Shown: piece by piece, positions 26,331-35,149 of the stretch
Numbering within the stretch: position 1 is the stretch's first letter
How the letters are laid out: each line of letters starts with the position of its first letter
DNA from: CAZSMC01 sp964607755
GTDB lineage: Bacteria; Zhuqueibacterota; Zhuqueibacteria; Residuimicrobiales; Krinioviventaceae
Length of the DNA: 64,000 nucleotides
NCBI GenBank assembly: GCA_964607755.1
Contig: CAZSMC010000013.1
Span: forward strand, 17,269-81,268
Direction: 5' to 3'
The notes under the pieces: generated by a model
Database searches by the model: none
What the model was told of the DNA's origin: nothing
Seen by the model: only the letters and a program-made list of their open reading frames with translations
Position numbers and translations under genes: made by a program

Positions 26331-26606
26331 GTGCTAAAAATATTTTTGAACATAATGTATATAATTTAAAAAAATCTGCCAGCATAAAAATTTTGTGTAT
26401 TGTAAACAGATTTGCACATAAAATCAATAAAAAATATTTTTTGTACATTAATAAGATAAAATACTCTTAAATCTTTAACCTATAAGGAGAACAACGTGCT
26501 CTTTCCGCGCGCCATTGACATGGAAAGAGAAAAATGCGGAGTATCAGCATAATAACATCTGAGTCAAAAGGCTGCCGCAATGCTGATCAAACAAAGGGGT
26601 TTAACT

Positions 26607-27089
26607 ATGAACAACTCGTTTTTCATTCGTTACAGCAGCATTGCGGCATTTGTCACTATAGGGCTTTTATTATTCGGAATTTTTCTACCATCTCTGGCGT
26701 CAACGGCAATATCCGCTTCCATGCCGTTCTTAAACTGACCGATTTATATCCTTTTTGTAATCCTTCTCATTACGCTATTTTTCATCATACGCCGAATAGA
26801 AATCAGGCGACTCGCTCTCAAGAATGAACTTGAGCTCGAGCGCATCGAAAAGCAAAAGTTGACAGAAATCGATCAACTCAGATCACGCTTTTTTGAGAAT
26901 CTTTCGCATGAATTTCGCACCATGCTAACGTTGGTCACAGGGCCGCTTGAATCACTGCACCAAAGCATAAATGCAAAAGCTTTCTTCTCATTTCCAGCCT
27001 CTGGCGGGGAAGGCAATATCGGCCTGTGTTATCACATGGTCTCGGAATGTGGCGTTCTGCTTCACAACATATCACAATGCATTGAATGA
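26607..27089 (+). pseudogene. Decayed SusR-like hybrid histidine kinase fragment
   Basis: The ATG at 26607 has an AAGGGG ribosome binding site and encodes a hydrophobic N-terminus. An in-frame TGA at 26736-26738 follows at codon 44. The same frame then gives a transmembrane helix (IYILFVILLITLFFII), a coiled-coil and the start of a HisKA domain, RSRFFENLSHEFRT, with the phospho-accepting His. The Pro after HEFRT is Met. From about 26988 the frame is composed of a dispersed repeat and soon ends. In intact relatives several hundred residues of beta-propeller sensor lie before the helix and an ATPase and receiver follow; all are missing. This is a remnant. Confidence 0.8.
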
Positions 27090-27193
27090 TGTTCCACATT
27101 CTCATACTGGAAAAACTATGGAATCAGTATGCGCCATTCAAGTTGAGTTCTCTTGCGGCACAGAGCACCATCTCGTCGGTTTATCAGGATAGA
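26988..27193 (+). repeat. Dispersed ~205-bp hairpin-rich element, copy 2
   Basis: Matches the minus strand of 13830-14034, including the CCAGCCTCTGG start, CATTCTCATACTGGA, ACTATGGAAT and GTCGGTTTATCA blocks. It begins exactly where homology of the kinase remnant to HisKA stops, so it marks the break point of that gene. Confidence 0.75.
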
Positions 27194-27345
27194 AAGCAGA
27201 TGAGGCGCGTTACAAGGCGGATCCTTGTAACGAGGAGTAAAGTTTTATAAAACACAAGATTTTTATTTGTTGTCGTATATAAAGCTCAATCCAATGCACC
27301 GTCACAGTCAGCGACTTTTCTTTAACAAAGAATCTAAACCTCACT

Positions 27346-28245
27346 TTATCCCTCCACAACTCTGTTCCGCAACACCCCAAGCCCGTCAATCTTTGCCTGC
27401 ACAATATCACCTGGATTGAGCGGTGACACGCCTTCCGGTGTGCCGGTGCAGATAATGTCGCCGGGATAGAGGGTGATATATTGCGTAATATAGGCGATGA
27501 GCTCGGGAATCTTGAACACCATGTTGGCAGTGGTGGATTTTTGTTTGGTTTCATTATTGACGGTGAGTTCCATGTCCAGATTATGTGGTTCAACAACAGC
27601 ATCTGCCGGAATCACATAAGGACCCATCGGCAAGAATGTATCCATGCCTTTGCACAGCGTCCACGGATGGCCTTTTTCTTTGGCTTTTTTTTGCAGCGCC
27701 CGGGCGCTGATGTCATTGGCAATACTGTAACCGGCAACCATTTGCATAGCTTTGCTTTTTTTGACGTGCGACGCCTGCTGACCGATGATGACAGCTAACT
27801 CAATTTCATGATCGACCCGGCCGATGTTGGCAGGTAGACGAATGCTGCCTTCGCTGGCGAGCAGAGCAGAGGGGAGCTTGGCGAAAAACATCGGCTCTTC
27901 CGGAACATCACCGCCAAACTCGGCTGCATGAGCCGCATAATTTCGTCCCAGGCACAGGATTTTTGTGGGCCGCTGGATGGGAACATCCCAGTTAATGTCG
28001 TGGCGAATGACCAGGTCGTCGAGTCCGCGGAAATTCTTGACTTCTTCTATCACCTCGGTAAAGACTTCACGGGAAAAATTACCGGTCTCGATCATCATTT
28101 GGATGAAAAAATAATCTGGTGTGCGCGGCGAGTTGCGGATTTCTTTGAATATTTGCCACACCCGGCTAAAGTTATATCGCCGTTTTTCATACTCGATGCC
28201 AATTTGTGGTTGACCTTGATCTGTGGTGTATGCGAATGCTCTCAT
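27346..28245 (-). CDS. Fumarylacetoacetate hydrolase (FAH) family protein
   Basis: Protein of 299 residues. The start at 28245 is preferred because AGGAA lies six bases before it; upstream in-frame starts lack a site. The C-terminal catalytic domain shows GRNYAAHAAE, the metal-binding Glu-x-Glu in DHEIELAV, and GYSIANDISAR with the third acidic ligand, followed by ICTGTPEGV. The family cleaves C-C bonds of acylpyruvates. As the last gene of the operon with a fucosidase and sulfatase, it may act on 2,4-diketo-3-deoxy-L-fuconate, a known FAH-family substrate in oxidative fucose breakdown; that specific role is inference. The N-terminal ~90 residues are the usual FAH cap. Confidence 0.88.
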   Translation of the reverse strand: MRAFAYTTDQGQPQIGIEYEKRRYNFSRVWQIFKEIRNSPRTPDYFFIQMMIETGNFSREVFTEVIEEVKNFRGLDDLVIRHDINWDVPIQRPTKILCLGRNYAAHAAEFGGDVPEEPMFFAKLPSALLASEGSIRLPANIGRVDHEIELAVIIGQQASHVKKSKAMQMVAGYSIANDISARALQKKAKEKGHPWTLCKGMDTFLPMGPYVIPADAVVEPHNLDMELTVNNETKQKSTTANMVFKIPELIAYITQYITLYPGDIICTGTPEGVSPLNPGDIVQAKIDGLGVLRNRVVEG

Positions 28246-28360
28246 TACCATTCCTATGTGTTTGTACGTTCCATCATTTACTGATGCCATCTGGTGGTGA
28301 TTTTGAGATGGCATCAGTTCATATTTCGCATGTAAATGTTTAACGGTTTATCAGGATAAC

Positions 28361-29962
28361 TTATTTCTCTGCGAATACGCCAACACTGTGTGCCCATTCC
28401 TTCCAGGCATTTAACAGTTTTTCGTAAATCTCAGGTTTTTCATCTTTTAAATTGTGCAGCTCTGTCCGGTCGGCAACAATGTCGTACAATTCCCAATTGC
28501 CGTTTTCCTTTGAGACCAGCTTCCATTGTCCATGACGCACTGCTTTGTTGCCTTCATGTTCCCAGAACAGATATTCGTGTTCCTCACGCTGCTTGCCCTG
28601 AAAAACGGGCAGCAAACTTTTACCCTGCAGCGGAGTAACCTCATTGCCGTTGTGAGTTTGAGGATACGCGGTGCCGGCGATATCTGTGCACGTTGCCATA
28701 ATATCGATGATGTGACCCACCTGGCCGGTCAGCTCACCCTTTTGCCGAATCACTCTTGGCCAGCGGGCAATCAACGGCGTGGCAATGCCGCCTTCGTGCA
28801 CCCAGTGTTTGTGCAGGCGAAACGGTGTGTTGCCGGCGTTGGACCAGGAACGGCCATAGCTGGCATAGGAATCTTCTTCTCCGATAGGCACGTCGTTGTT
28901 GCGGCGGTCAAAGCCAAGCGGCCCGCTTTCATGGCAGGCGCCATTATCCGAAAGAAAAAGAACCAGTGTGTCCTCAGTATGTCCGAGGTCGTCGAGTGTG
29001 TTCAGAATTTTACCAACTCCCTGGTCCATGCGATCGATCTGAGCAGCATACACAGCCATCTTTCGGTCCATCAGCTCCTTGTCTTCAACCTCATCCCAGG
29101 GGATAGCCTCGGGATCGCGCGGAGACAGTTGCCATTTTTCATCAATTATACCCATGTCGATCATTTTTTCATAGCGCTGTTGCCGGAGGACATCCCAGCC
29201 CATTTTGTATTTACCCTCGTATTTTTGAATATCCTCAGGCCAGGCATGCAGCGGCCAGTGCGGGGCGGTATAGGCCACGTACATGAAAAACGGATTCTGA
29301 TCCGATGGGTATTCATTCAAAAACTCGACGGCATGATTGGTGATGGCATCGGTCATGTAAAAACCCTCTTCCGGCGGCTGCCAGGGTTCACCGTCCAGAG
29401 CCATCTGTCGCTGAATGCCCGGACGTTTGCCCTTGCTGATGTCCCAGTAATTCGCCGCCCCGCTGATCAATCCGAAATAATGATCGAACCCACGGTCGGT
29501 TGGCCAGTGCGGCTGCTCTTCGCCAACATGCCATTTACCGGACATCAACGTCGTGTATCCGGCGGGTACAAGCGCTTCGGCGATGGTAACACATTTTTTA
29601 TTCAGATAACCCTGGTAAGGACCAGGTTTATCGCTGGAGTTGACCATATCGCCCATACCCGCCTGGTGCGGATACAAGCCAGTGAGCAGCGATGCCCGGG
29701 TTGGGCAGCAGCGAGCGGCGTTGTAAAAACGCGTAAAGCGTAGCCCATCTGTTGCCAGGCCATCGATATTCGGCGTGTTAATCTCAGAGCCGTAACAACC
29801 AATGTCGGAATAGCCCATATCGTCAACCATGATAAGAAGAATGTTGGGCTGTTTTTTTGATGGACTGCACGTCAGCGATGGCAGTGCTGATGCCAAAGAC
29901 GCCGCTCCGATTCCCTGAGCTGACTTTGATATAAATGATCTTCGTGAAATGTGTTCGGACAT
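28361..29962 (-). CDS. Arylsulfatase-type sulfatase, Tat-exported
   Basis: Sulfatase of the S1 family, 533 residues. A Tat-like signal (SRRSFISK, 6-13) with a hydrophobic stretch precedes the mature domain, and Cys32 could serve as a lipobox Cys. Metal ligands Asp47-Asp48 lie in IMVDDMGYSD. The formylglycine site is Cys85-Cys-Pro-Thr-Arg89, followed by ASLLTGLYPHQ. A second signature, GKWHVGEE, and the LSDNGA segment are also present. Cys-type maturation needs an FGE or anSME partner that is not in the window. It lies 18 bp after the fucosidase gene and should remove sulfate esters from the same glycan. A GGAGG ribosome binding site precedes the ATG. Confidence 0.95.
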   Translation of the reverse strand: MSEHISRRSFISKSAQGIGAASLASALPSLTCSPSKKQPNILLIMVDDMGYSDIGCYGSEINTPNIDGLATDGLRFTRFYNAARCCPTRASLLTGLYPHQAGMGDMVNSSDKPGPYQGYLNKKCVTIAEALVPAGYTTLMSGKWHVGEEQPHWPTDRGFDHYFGLISGAANYWDISKGKRPGIQRQMALDGEPWQPPEEGFYMTDAITNHAVEFLNEYPSDQNPFFMYVAYTAPHWPLHAWPEDIQKYEGKYKMGWDVLRQQRYEKMIDMGIIDEKWQLSPRDPEAIPWDEVEDKELMDRKMAVYAAQIDRMDQGVGKILNTLDDLGHTEDTLVLFLSDNGACHESGPLGFDRRNNDVPIGEEDSYASYGRSWSNAGNTPFRLHKHWVHEGGIATPLIARWPRVIRQKGELTGQVGHIIDIMATCTDIAGTAYPQTHNGNEVTPLQGKSLLPVFQGKQREEHEYLFWEHEGNKAVRHGQWKLVSKENGNWELYDIVADRTELHNLKDEKPEIYEKLLNAWKEWAHSVGVFAEK

Positions 29963-29980
29963 AAAACCTCCGGAATTAAA

Positions 29981-31063
29981 TTATAAACCAACATTTTTGC
30001 GTAATTGCATGAGCGCATTGACCGAGGATTTCGGGATCAGGCCGTGTTTGTCCGGCGGAACATTCAACAAAAAGTTCGCGCCGCGCTGCCGGCATTGTTC
30101 AAATTGTTCAACCAGTTCTGATTGCGGCCGCGGCTCATCTCCTGACACAAAAAACCACTCTGTGCTGATCGGATCGCAATGTTCAGCCGGAATGTAAACC
30201 TTTTTGCCTTGGATCGTTCGCCAGGGATCGTGGCTATTTTCGGGCGGACGTTTGCGTTCAATCGCCATCAAATCCGACGGCCAGGCATAAGCCACATTAT
30301 AATTTGTGCCGTCGCCAATACCGCTGTTCATCATGATAATCGTATCCGGACTCATCTCGGCAATGTGATTGTAGAGAAATGTACGATAACCGCGGCCCAG
30401 AACACCGGGGATATCGATCCACATCTCAAAAACGGGTCCGTAGTTTTTAAACAATTCATCGATTTGGGCGGTTTGAAATGTTTGGTACAACGACGTTGTG
30501 TGCGGCGGCATTTTGCCTTTCTGGGAATCCGGGAACCAGTTTTGCCCGTTCCAGTCACCACCGTCCGAAGGCGTTTCACTGCCAAACCGATTGTGATTGT
30601 CCCACGAGCAGTAATAGAAACCGGGCTTGATCCCGTGTTTGTCGCAAGCCTTTACAAAAGCGTCCACCACATCCGTCGTGTTGCCGCTGGTGGTGACATT
30701 ATAGTCCGTGTGCCTGGTCGGCCACAAGCAATGGCCGGCCACGTGTTTTGTGGTCAGCACGGCATAACGCATCCCGGCATCGCGGGCGACTGACATCCAT
30801 TGATCGACATCGAGTTTGTCAGGTGCATAAGTGGATGATGACGCCTTGCCGTCCGGCAGTTCTTCGCTCAAAAAAGTGCTCATGCCAAAATGCAGGAACA
30901 TGCCGTATTGTAGTTCTTCCCATTTGTGCAACCTGGACAGTGGCAGTCGCTGCTCACCTTTTTCCTGAGACGTGGCAGATGCATTCTTGTTGGCGAGCAG
31001 GGCTGCACTGCCTGCAGCACCTGCTGTTTTCATAAAAGAACGGCGTGAAAAGTGTGTGCCCAT
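29981..31063 (-). CDS. GH29 family alpha-L-fucosidase, Tat-exported
   Basis: Retaining alpha-L-fucosidase family member, 360 residues. It begins with a Tat motif SRRSFMK (6-12) and an Ala-rich hydrophobic stretch. The catalytic barrel shows YGMFLHFGMSTF (53-64), the substrate-contact KHVAGHCLWPT (106-116), GFYYCSWD (148-155) and the likely nucleophile Asp217 in VFEMWID. It ends soon after FLLNVPPDKHG, the usual end of the catalytic domain, so no extra carbohydrate-binding module is attached. A GGAGGA ribosome binding site precedes the ATG. The gene is second in a minus-strand operon with a lipoprotein glycosidase, a sulfatase and a FAH-family hydrolase. Confidence 0.95.
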   Translation of the reverse strand: MGTHFSRRSFMKTAGAAGSAALLANKNASATSQEKGEQRLPLSRLHKWEELQYGMFLHFGMSTFLSEELPDGKASSSTYAPDKLDVDQWMSVARDAGMRYAVLTTKHVAGHCLWPTRHTDYNVTTSGNTTDVVDAFVKACDKHGIKPGFYYCSWDNHNRFGSETPSDGGDWNGQNWFPDSQKGKMPPHTTSLYQTFQTAQIDELFKNYGPVFEMWIDIPGVLGRGYRTFLYNHIAEMSPDTIIMMNSGIGDGTNYNVAYAWPSDLMAIERKRPPENSHDPWRTIQGKKVYIPAEHCDPISTEWFFVSGDEPRPQSELVEQFEQCRQRGANFLLNVPPDKHGLIPKSSVNALMQLRKNVGL

Positions 31064-31131
31064 TTTTCCTCCTGGTATTAAAAATTGAATTTTTGCCTCA
31101 AAGATTCGGGCTCCAAATTTATAAAATACAT

Positions 31132-32520
31132 TTACTTTCCCACCAGCACCAGCCAGGTTTTGTTCGTATCTGGTGATGTGAGCGACAAGTGCTCACCGCT
31201 CATTGTTTTTGCTGGTAAAAATTCTGCTGCCTCAGTGTCGAACCAGCGCACTGTTCTTCCCGATTGCGGGTCATCTACTTTTAACCTTATATTGCCGCCT
31301 CTCGGAAAATAAATCGCGTGTACGGAATCATCCCGTGCCAGGCAATACGCTTCGTTCTTTTGGCATTCGAATAACAAATCGGGACGCGGTTTGGCGGAAA
31401 AGATATCAAACTCGTCAGTAAAAACGCGTGCTGACTTTATGGTTTGCTGTGATTGTTGATTCAGACCAGGGCCGCCAGTGGGACGATGAAACCGGGTGCT
31501 GGCACATCCGGCCCAAATATTTTGCCACCAGCGATCACGGCCGATTTGCGGTTGGTTAGGCTTGCCACCGCCGCGCCTGTGATAAACCTTGACATTCGTC
31601 ATCGGTCGTGCCCCGCCGTGTTCTTTTATTTGATTTCGTAACCATAAAGCATTTTGATAATGTTGCTGGCCTTCTTGCCAATTGTTTTGCGACATTTCGA
31701 CAAAATTAAAAATGTCTGGATGCGCGAAGGTACGGGCATGCTCTTTGTGATGCAGGTCCCAGGGATCCCACATCTCGGTTACATAAACCGTTTTACCGGC
31801 TTTATTCGCTGCCATTTTTATATACTCACCCCAATACCACGCCCATTCGGCCGGCGCCCGGGTTTCGTTGTCAATGCAATAAAGCACATTGCCGTACTTT
31901 AAACTGATGTTCAGCAAAGCATCCACAAAAGCGCGCTGGTATTCCAGTAATTTGGTGTCGTTGTTTTGTAACGGAACCGAGAAAAAGAACGGCTGCGGTT
32001 TTTGCGCCGGATGGTGCGGCCATTCTGTCTGTAGAGATGTATTCTGTGTGGTATAATTGACATTGTTCTTTGGATTGAACGGATTGACCAGCCAGTTGTC
32101 ACGATAAAAATCAAACGTCGCCCATACCTCGACCTGAACCACAATATCCCGCTTAGCTGCTTTGCGCAGACAGGTCTCATATCTATTCCAGTATTCCGGA
32201 TTCAGTTTATCAAGATCGTAAAGGCCGCTGGCGTTTTGTCCAAACGGCCAGATATTGCCGCTATCGCGACTGGACATGGTACAGCGGATATAATTACCGC
32301 CGACTTTTTCATAGTTGTTGAAATTGTCCATCATCACATCGGGATGGTTGAACAGATTGTCCTCATCTGTCCCGCCAAGCAACAACACTGGTTCACCATT
32401 GAGTGTAAAATAAAAAGGATTGTCTTTGTAAATACCGATACGCGGTGACGTGACCTGCGCTGTTTGCGTGCAAGCAATTGTCAAAAACACGGCAACAAGA
32501 ATGACAAGTAAATATTTAAT
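31132..32520 (-). CDS. Lipoprotein, cellulase-like glycoside hydrolase (DUF4038/apiosidase-like), apparent ATT start
   Basis: The first conventional start (GTG at 32490) would leave only seven residues before the lipobox Cys. Extending in frame to ATT at 32520 gives a complete lipoprotein signal (Ile-Lys-Tyr, hydrophobic core, LTIAC) and places an AAGGAG site (32532-32527) six bases upstream, so ATT is the probable start. The ~460-residue protein has a TIM-barrel glycosidase pattern with DNPFYFTLNGEPVLLLGGTDED, a catalytic-type Asn-Glu in YCIDNETRAP, a VTEMWDP strand, and a C-terminal beta-domain. Family placement is tentative. It heads the fucosidase/sulfatase/FAH operon. Confidence 0.7.
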   Translation of the reverse strand: MKYLLVILVAVFLTIACTQTAQVTSPRIGIYKDNPFYFTLNGEPVLLLGGTDEDNLFNHPDVMMDNFNNYEKVGGNYIRCTMSSRDSGNIWPFGQNASGLYDLDKLNPEYWNRYETCLRKAAKRDIVVQVEVWATFDFYRDNWLVNPFNPKNNVNYTTQNTSLQTEWPHHPAQKPQPFFFSVPLQNNDTKLLEYQRAFVDALLNISLKYGNVLYCIDNETRAPAEWAWYWGEYIKMAANKAGKTVYVTEMWDPWDLHHKEHARTFAHPDIFNFVEMSQNNWQEGQQHYQNALWLRNQIKEHGGARPMTNVKVYHRRGGGKPNQPQIGRDRWWQNIWAGCASTRFHRPTGGPGLNQQSQQTIKSARVFTDEFDIFSAKPRPDLLFECQKNEAYCLARDDSVHAIYFPRGGNIRLKVDDPQSGRTVRWFDTEAAEFLPAKTMSGEHLSLTSPDTNKTWLVLVGK

Positions 32521-32784
32521 GATGAGCTCCTTCGTAGTGTTATTAATTAAAGAGCTTGATAGAATAACTCTCGGAAAGATGAAAATTAACTGAATTTAAT
32601 CAAAATGCGTCACGAGAAAACATAACGTAATTTCTATTGTTTTTCAACCCAAATCTCGCTTTTTTCGAAAAAGATTTGTAATTTTATGTCTTGAATTATT
32701 TCTCCGCAATCGTTACGGTTGGGAACAAAGTAAATAATACATGACTATTTGATTTCATTGACGATAATAAAAAGAGGATGATAA
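32521..32784. other. AT-rich spacer upstream of the fucosidase operon
   Basis: No gene is seen. It should hold the leftward promoter of the glycan operon, but no convincing -35/-10 pair could be picked out. Confidence 0.5.
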
Positions 32785-32868
32785 ATGAATACATCAAATA
32801 AAATTTTCAAGGAAGCTTTATCTTTAAAACCCGAAAAGAAAGCTGAATATGTAAACTTGACATTTTAA
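32785..32868 (+). pseudogene. Truncated addiction-module antitoxin remnant
   Basis: ATG with an AGAGGATG ribosome binding site encodes 27 residues, including EALSLKPEKKAEYV. This resembles the N-terminal helix of the TIGR02574 addiction-module family (typically KEALSLPPEERAELV). A stop codon then ends it; relatives are 65-75 residues and are followed by a RelE-type toxin, which is absent here. Probably a decayed antitoxin gene. Confidence 0.5.
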
Positions 32869-32936
32869 CCACCTGAATTCAATCCATTTTACTTAATAGA
32901 AAATGAATTGAACCATAATAAAGTAAAGGAATAAAA

Positions 32937-33875
32937 GTGGGACTTTTTACTAAAAAGAAAAAAAAGGACGAAAAGATATACCGCCGTCCCGAGCCGCACA
33001 CAAGGAGACAGACTCAAACCAAAGTCTCCAGGGCTTTGAACAATTATATTATCGTGGTGCTTGACAGTTGCCGTTACGATTTGTTTATGCAAGCCAATCC
33101 GAAAACCATTCAAAAACTGGGCGATGTGGAACGACGCTACAGTTACGCGTCCTGGACAGCACCTTCGCATTACAATATGTTGATGGGGTTATTGCCGCAT
33201 TCCAGTCCAACCCAGGTGTTTGCTTCTGAATATTACAAAAAGGACTTTGTAAAGTTTAACGAACGGTTCGGTGTTTCCGAGTTTGAGTTTAAAAGTCTGG
33301 TGCCACAGCTTTACCTGCCAATATTTATGCGGGAAAAGCTGAGTTATAAGACGCATGCTATGGTCTCATTGCCGGTCATTAATCCACATACGCCGCTCAA
33401 TCGCGGATTCGATTCGTACAAACAAATGGACAGCCACAACGATATGAACGCTATGCTCGATGAAATGACGTTTTCGGATGACGTGCCGTCATTTTATATG
33501 CTAAACGTTGGCGAGACGCATTATCCTTATGCCTTGCCCGACGAGCCTAAAGACAAATGGCCGCGCATCAGCGGGGTGCACGGGGTTTTTAAACACCTGG
33601 ACGATCACATTGTTGGCGGTAAATTAGTGGAAAAAGAAGGAGAAAAGTTTTTTGATCAGGACAAATTGGACCAACTGCGCGAGCGCCAGATACGAGCAGT
33701 TCAGTATCTGGACAAGGTGTTCGAACGTCTATTCGATTTGGTGCCAAAGAATACATACATTACCGTTACTTCGGATCATGGCGAACTTTTTGGCGAAAAT
33801 GGCTATTTCGGACACGGGCCCATTATGCACGATAAGGTTTTTGAGGTGCCGTTTGTGGAAGGCAAGTTGAGGTGA
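32937..33875 (+). CDS. Sulfatase-like / alkaline-phosphatase-superfamily hydrolase
   Basis: Protein of 312 residues, start GTG with an AAAGGA-type site upstream. No signal peptide is present; the N-terminus is very Lys-rich (KKKKKDEK), so it appears cytoplasmic. Metal ligands are visible in IVVLDSCRYD and the C-terminal TSDHGELFGENGYFGHG. The nucleophile region reads TAPSHYNMLMG, which has no Cys for formylglycine formation, so it is not a conventional sulfatase; a Thr or Ser nucleophile as in phosphodiesterases or phosphatases is possible. The C-terminus ends shortly after the metal motif, and length is short for the superfamily. Substrate unknown. Confidence 0.75.
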   Translation: MGLFTKKKKKDEKIYRRPEPHTRRQTQTKVSRALNNYIIVVLDSCRYDLFMQANPKTIQKLGDVERRYSYASWTAPSHYNMLMGLLPHSSPTQVFASEYYKKDFVKFNERFGVSEFEFKSLVPQLYLPIFMREKLSYKTHAMVSLPVINPHTPLNRGFDSYKQMDSHNDMNAMLDEMTFSDDVPSFYMLNVGETHYPYALPDEPKDKWPRISGVHGVFKHLDDHIVGGKLVEKEGEKFFDQDKLDQLRERQIRAVQYLDKVFERLFDLVPKNTYITVTSDHGELFGENGYFGHGPIMHDKVFEVPFVEGKLR

Positions 33876-33903
33876 TTAACTATTTTCAAAACAGGCCTTA
33901 TAA

Positions 33904-34953
33904 ATGAGACTTTTCACTCTCGATAAAAATGGAAAAATGGTTCCCTATGAGGAGACCAGGTTTCATGAAGAAAATCGTGAAGCCGATTTGGAAGTTCTTC
34001 TTGAAAATAATCCTGAATATTTTTTTGAAAATAGCGGTGTACTTGTGATTGGTCGACAAGTTACGACTAGTCTAAATTCCTTTATTGACCTTTTAGGGAT
34101 AGATCGACATGGTAATACAATTGTAGTGGAATTGAAACGTAATAAAACACCGCGTGAAACAGTAGCACAATTATTAGAGTACGCCTCCTTTGTTGAAAAT
34201 TTGGATTTTTCCCAATTGAATGAAATCTATCAGGATTATTCTGGCGAAGATACAAGTCTGGAAGAGTATCATCGGCAATATTTTGAAAGTGAATATGAGG
34301 AAAAAGTATCATTTAACAAGTATTCAAAGTTGGTCATTGTTGCGCAAGAGATTACAAAGGAAATAAAACAAACAGCCCAGTATCTCAGAAAAAAGGGATT
34401 GGATTTATATTGTTTGGAATTCAAATATTTTACTACAAAATCGGGCGAGAGAATAATCTCCAGCGATGCGATCGTTGGTGAAGAAGAATTTCTTCGTCAA
34501 AAGGTGGAATCAAAGTCACTTCCAAAAATTAATAGAGAGCAATTTAAGCGTTCTTTGGATACAAATGGACTAAAGGTGTTTAATAGGATTTTTGATTATG
34601 CTGATGAAAACGGCCTTTTCTTTCGGTGGGGATCAAAAGGATTTTCATTAAATATCGATTTAGGAGATGGATTTGTGGGATTATTTTTTGGTTATCCGCC
34701 GCATTCAGAGCTTAAACAAAGTATTTATACTGGCCTCGGAAAAATAGAAAAAAAGGTGAATAATCCAAAAGAGATTGTTGATTATTACAGAACTCAGATT
34801 GAGAATCTTGGCTTTTTTGTGAGGGCAGAAACTAATTTGAAATGGGTGATTAATTCAGAAATTTCAGATGACCAGATTCGCCTATTTTTAAATATCGTTG
34901 ACAAAGTCGTTGCCAAAATAAAAGAACATAGTATGCAAACAGTTGAAAAATAA
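33904..34953 (+). CDS. DUF91/NucS-like nuclease-domain protein
   Basis: Protein of 349 residues. The N-terminal ~165 residues match the DUF91/NucS C-terminal nuclease fold of the PD-(D/E)xK superfamily: a Glu-rich helix ADLEVLLENNPEYF (27-40), Asp62 in FIDLLGID, the Glu76-x-Lys78 pair in VVELKR, and QLLEYA (89-94). The remaining ~180 residues do not resemble a known domain to me. It lacks the N-terminal dimerisation part of mismatch-specific NucS. Such stand-alone proteins may act in DNA repair or defence. The gene is AT-richer than its neighbours and sits alone, with a weak ribosome binding site. Confidence 0.75.
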   Translation: MRLFTLDKNGKMVPYEETRFHEENREADLEVLLENNPEYFFENSGVLVIGRQVTTSLNSFIDLLGIDRHGNTIVVELKRNKTPRETVAQLLEYASFVENLDFSQLNEIYQDYSGEDTSLEEYHRQYFESEYEEKVSFNKYSKLVIVAQEITKEIKQTAQYLRKKGLDLYCLEFKYFTTKSGERIISSDAIVGEEEFLRQKVESKSLPKINREQFKRSLDTNGLKVFNRIFDYADENGLFFRWGSKGFSLNIDLGDGFVGLFFGYPPHSELKQSIYTGLGKIEKKVNNPKEIVDYYRTQIENLGFFVRAETNLKWVINSEISDDQIRLFLNIVDKVVAKIKEHSMQTVEK

Positions 34954-35013
34954 CCGTGAATCAAGTCAGATTTTTAAAATATAGGTAAATATCCACCACA
35001 AATTTATTAGCCG

Positions 35014-35064
35014 GATTAACAGGATTGCCGAGATATGTAATCAATCCAATTTATCCTGTTAATC
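35014..35064. repeat. Inverted repeat of the GATTAACAGGAT type
   Basis: GATTAACAGGAT (35014-35025) and its exact complement ATCCTGTTAATC (35053-35064) could form a 12-bp stem with a 27-base loop, between the DUF91 and GNAT genes. There is no T-run directly after. The word resembles widespread intergenic repeats of many environmental bacteria. Confidence 0.7.
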
Positions 35065-35149
35065 GCGTCAGATAATAGAAATGCTAAATAATAAAAAAAA
35101 GCTTTTTCCCCGAAATTGTTAGCTACCTGTTTCATCGTGAGGTTATTTC

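Noticed and set aside
25998..26738. Genome-wide reassignment of TGA to an amino acid, since two genes here carry in-frame TGA
   Set aside because: TGA is the normal stop of many intact genes in the window (for example rsmH and murF), and the kinase fragment is clearly decayed for other reasons.
28526..29743. Long plus-strand open frame of 405 codons
   Set aside because: It is antisense to the well-supported sulfatase gene, has no ribosome binding site and its translation has no recognisable domain.
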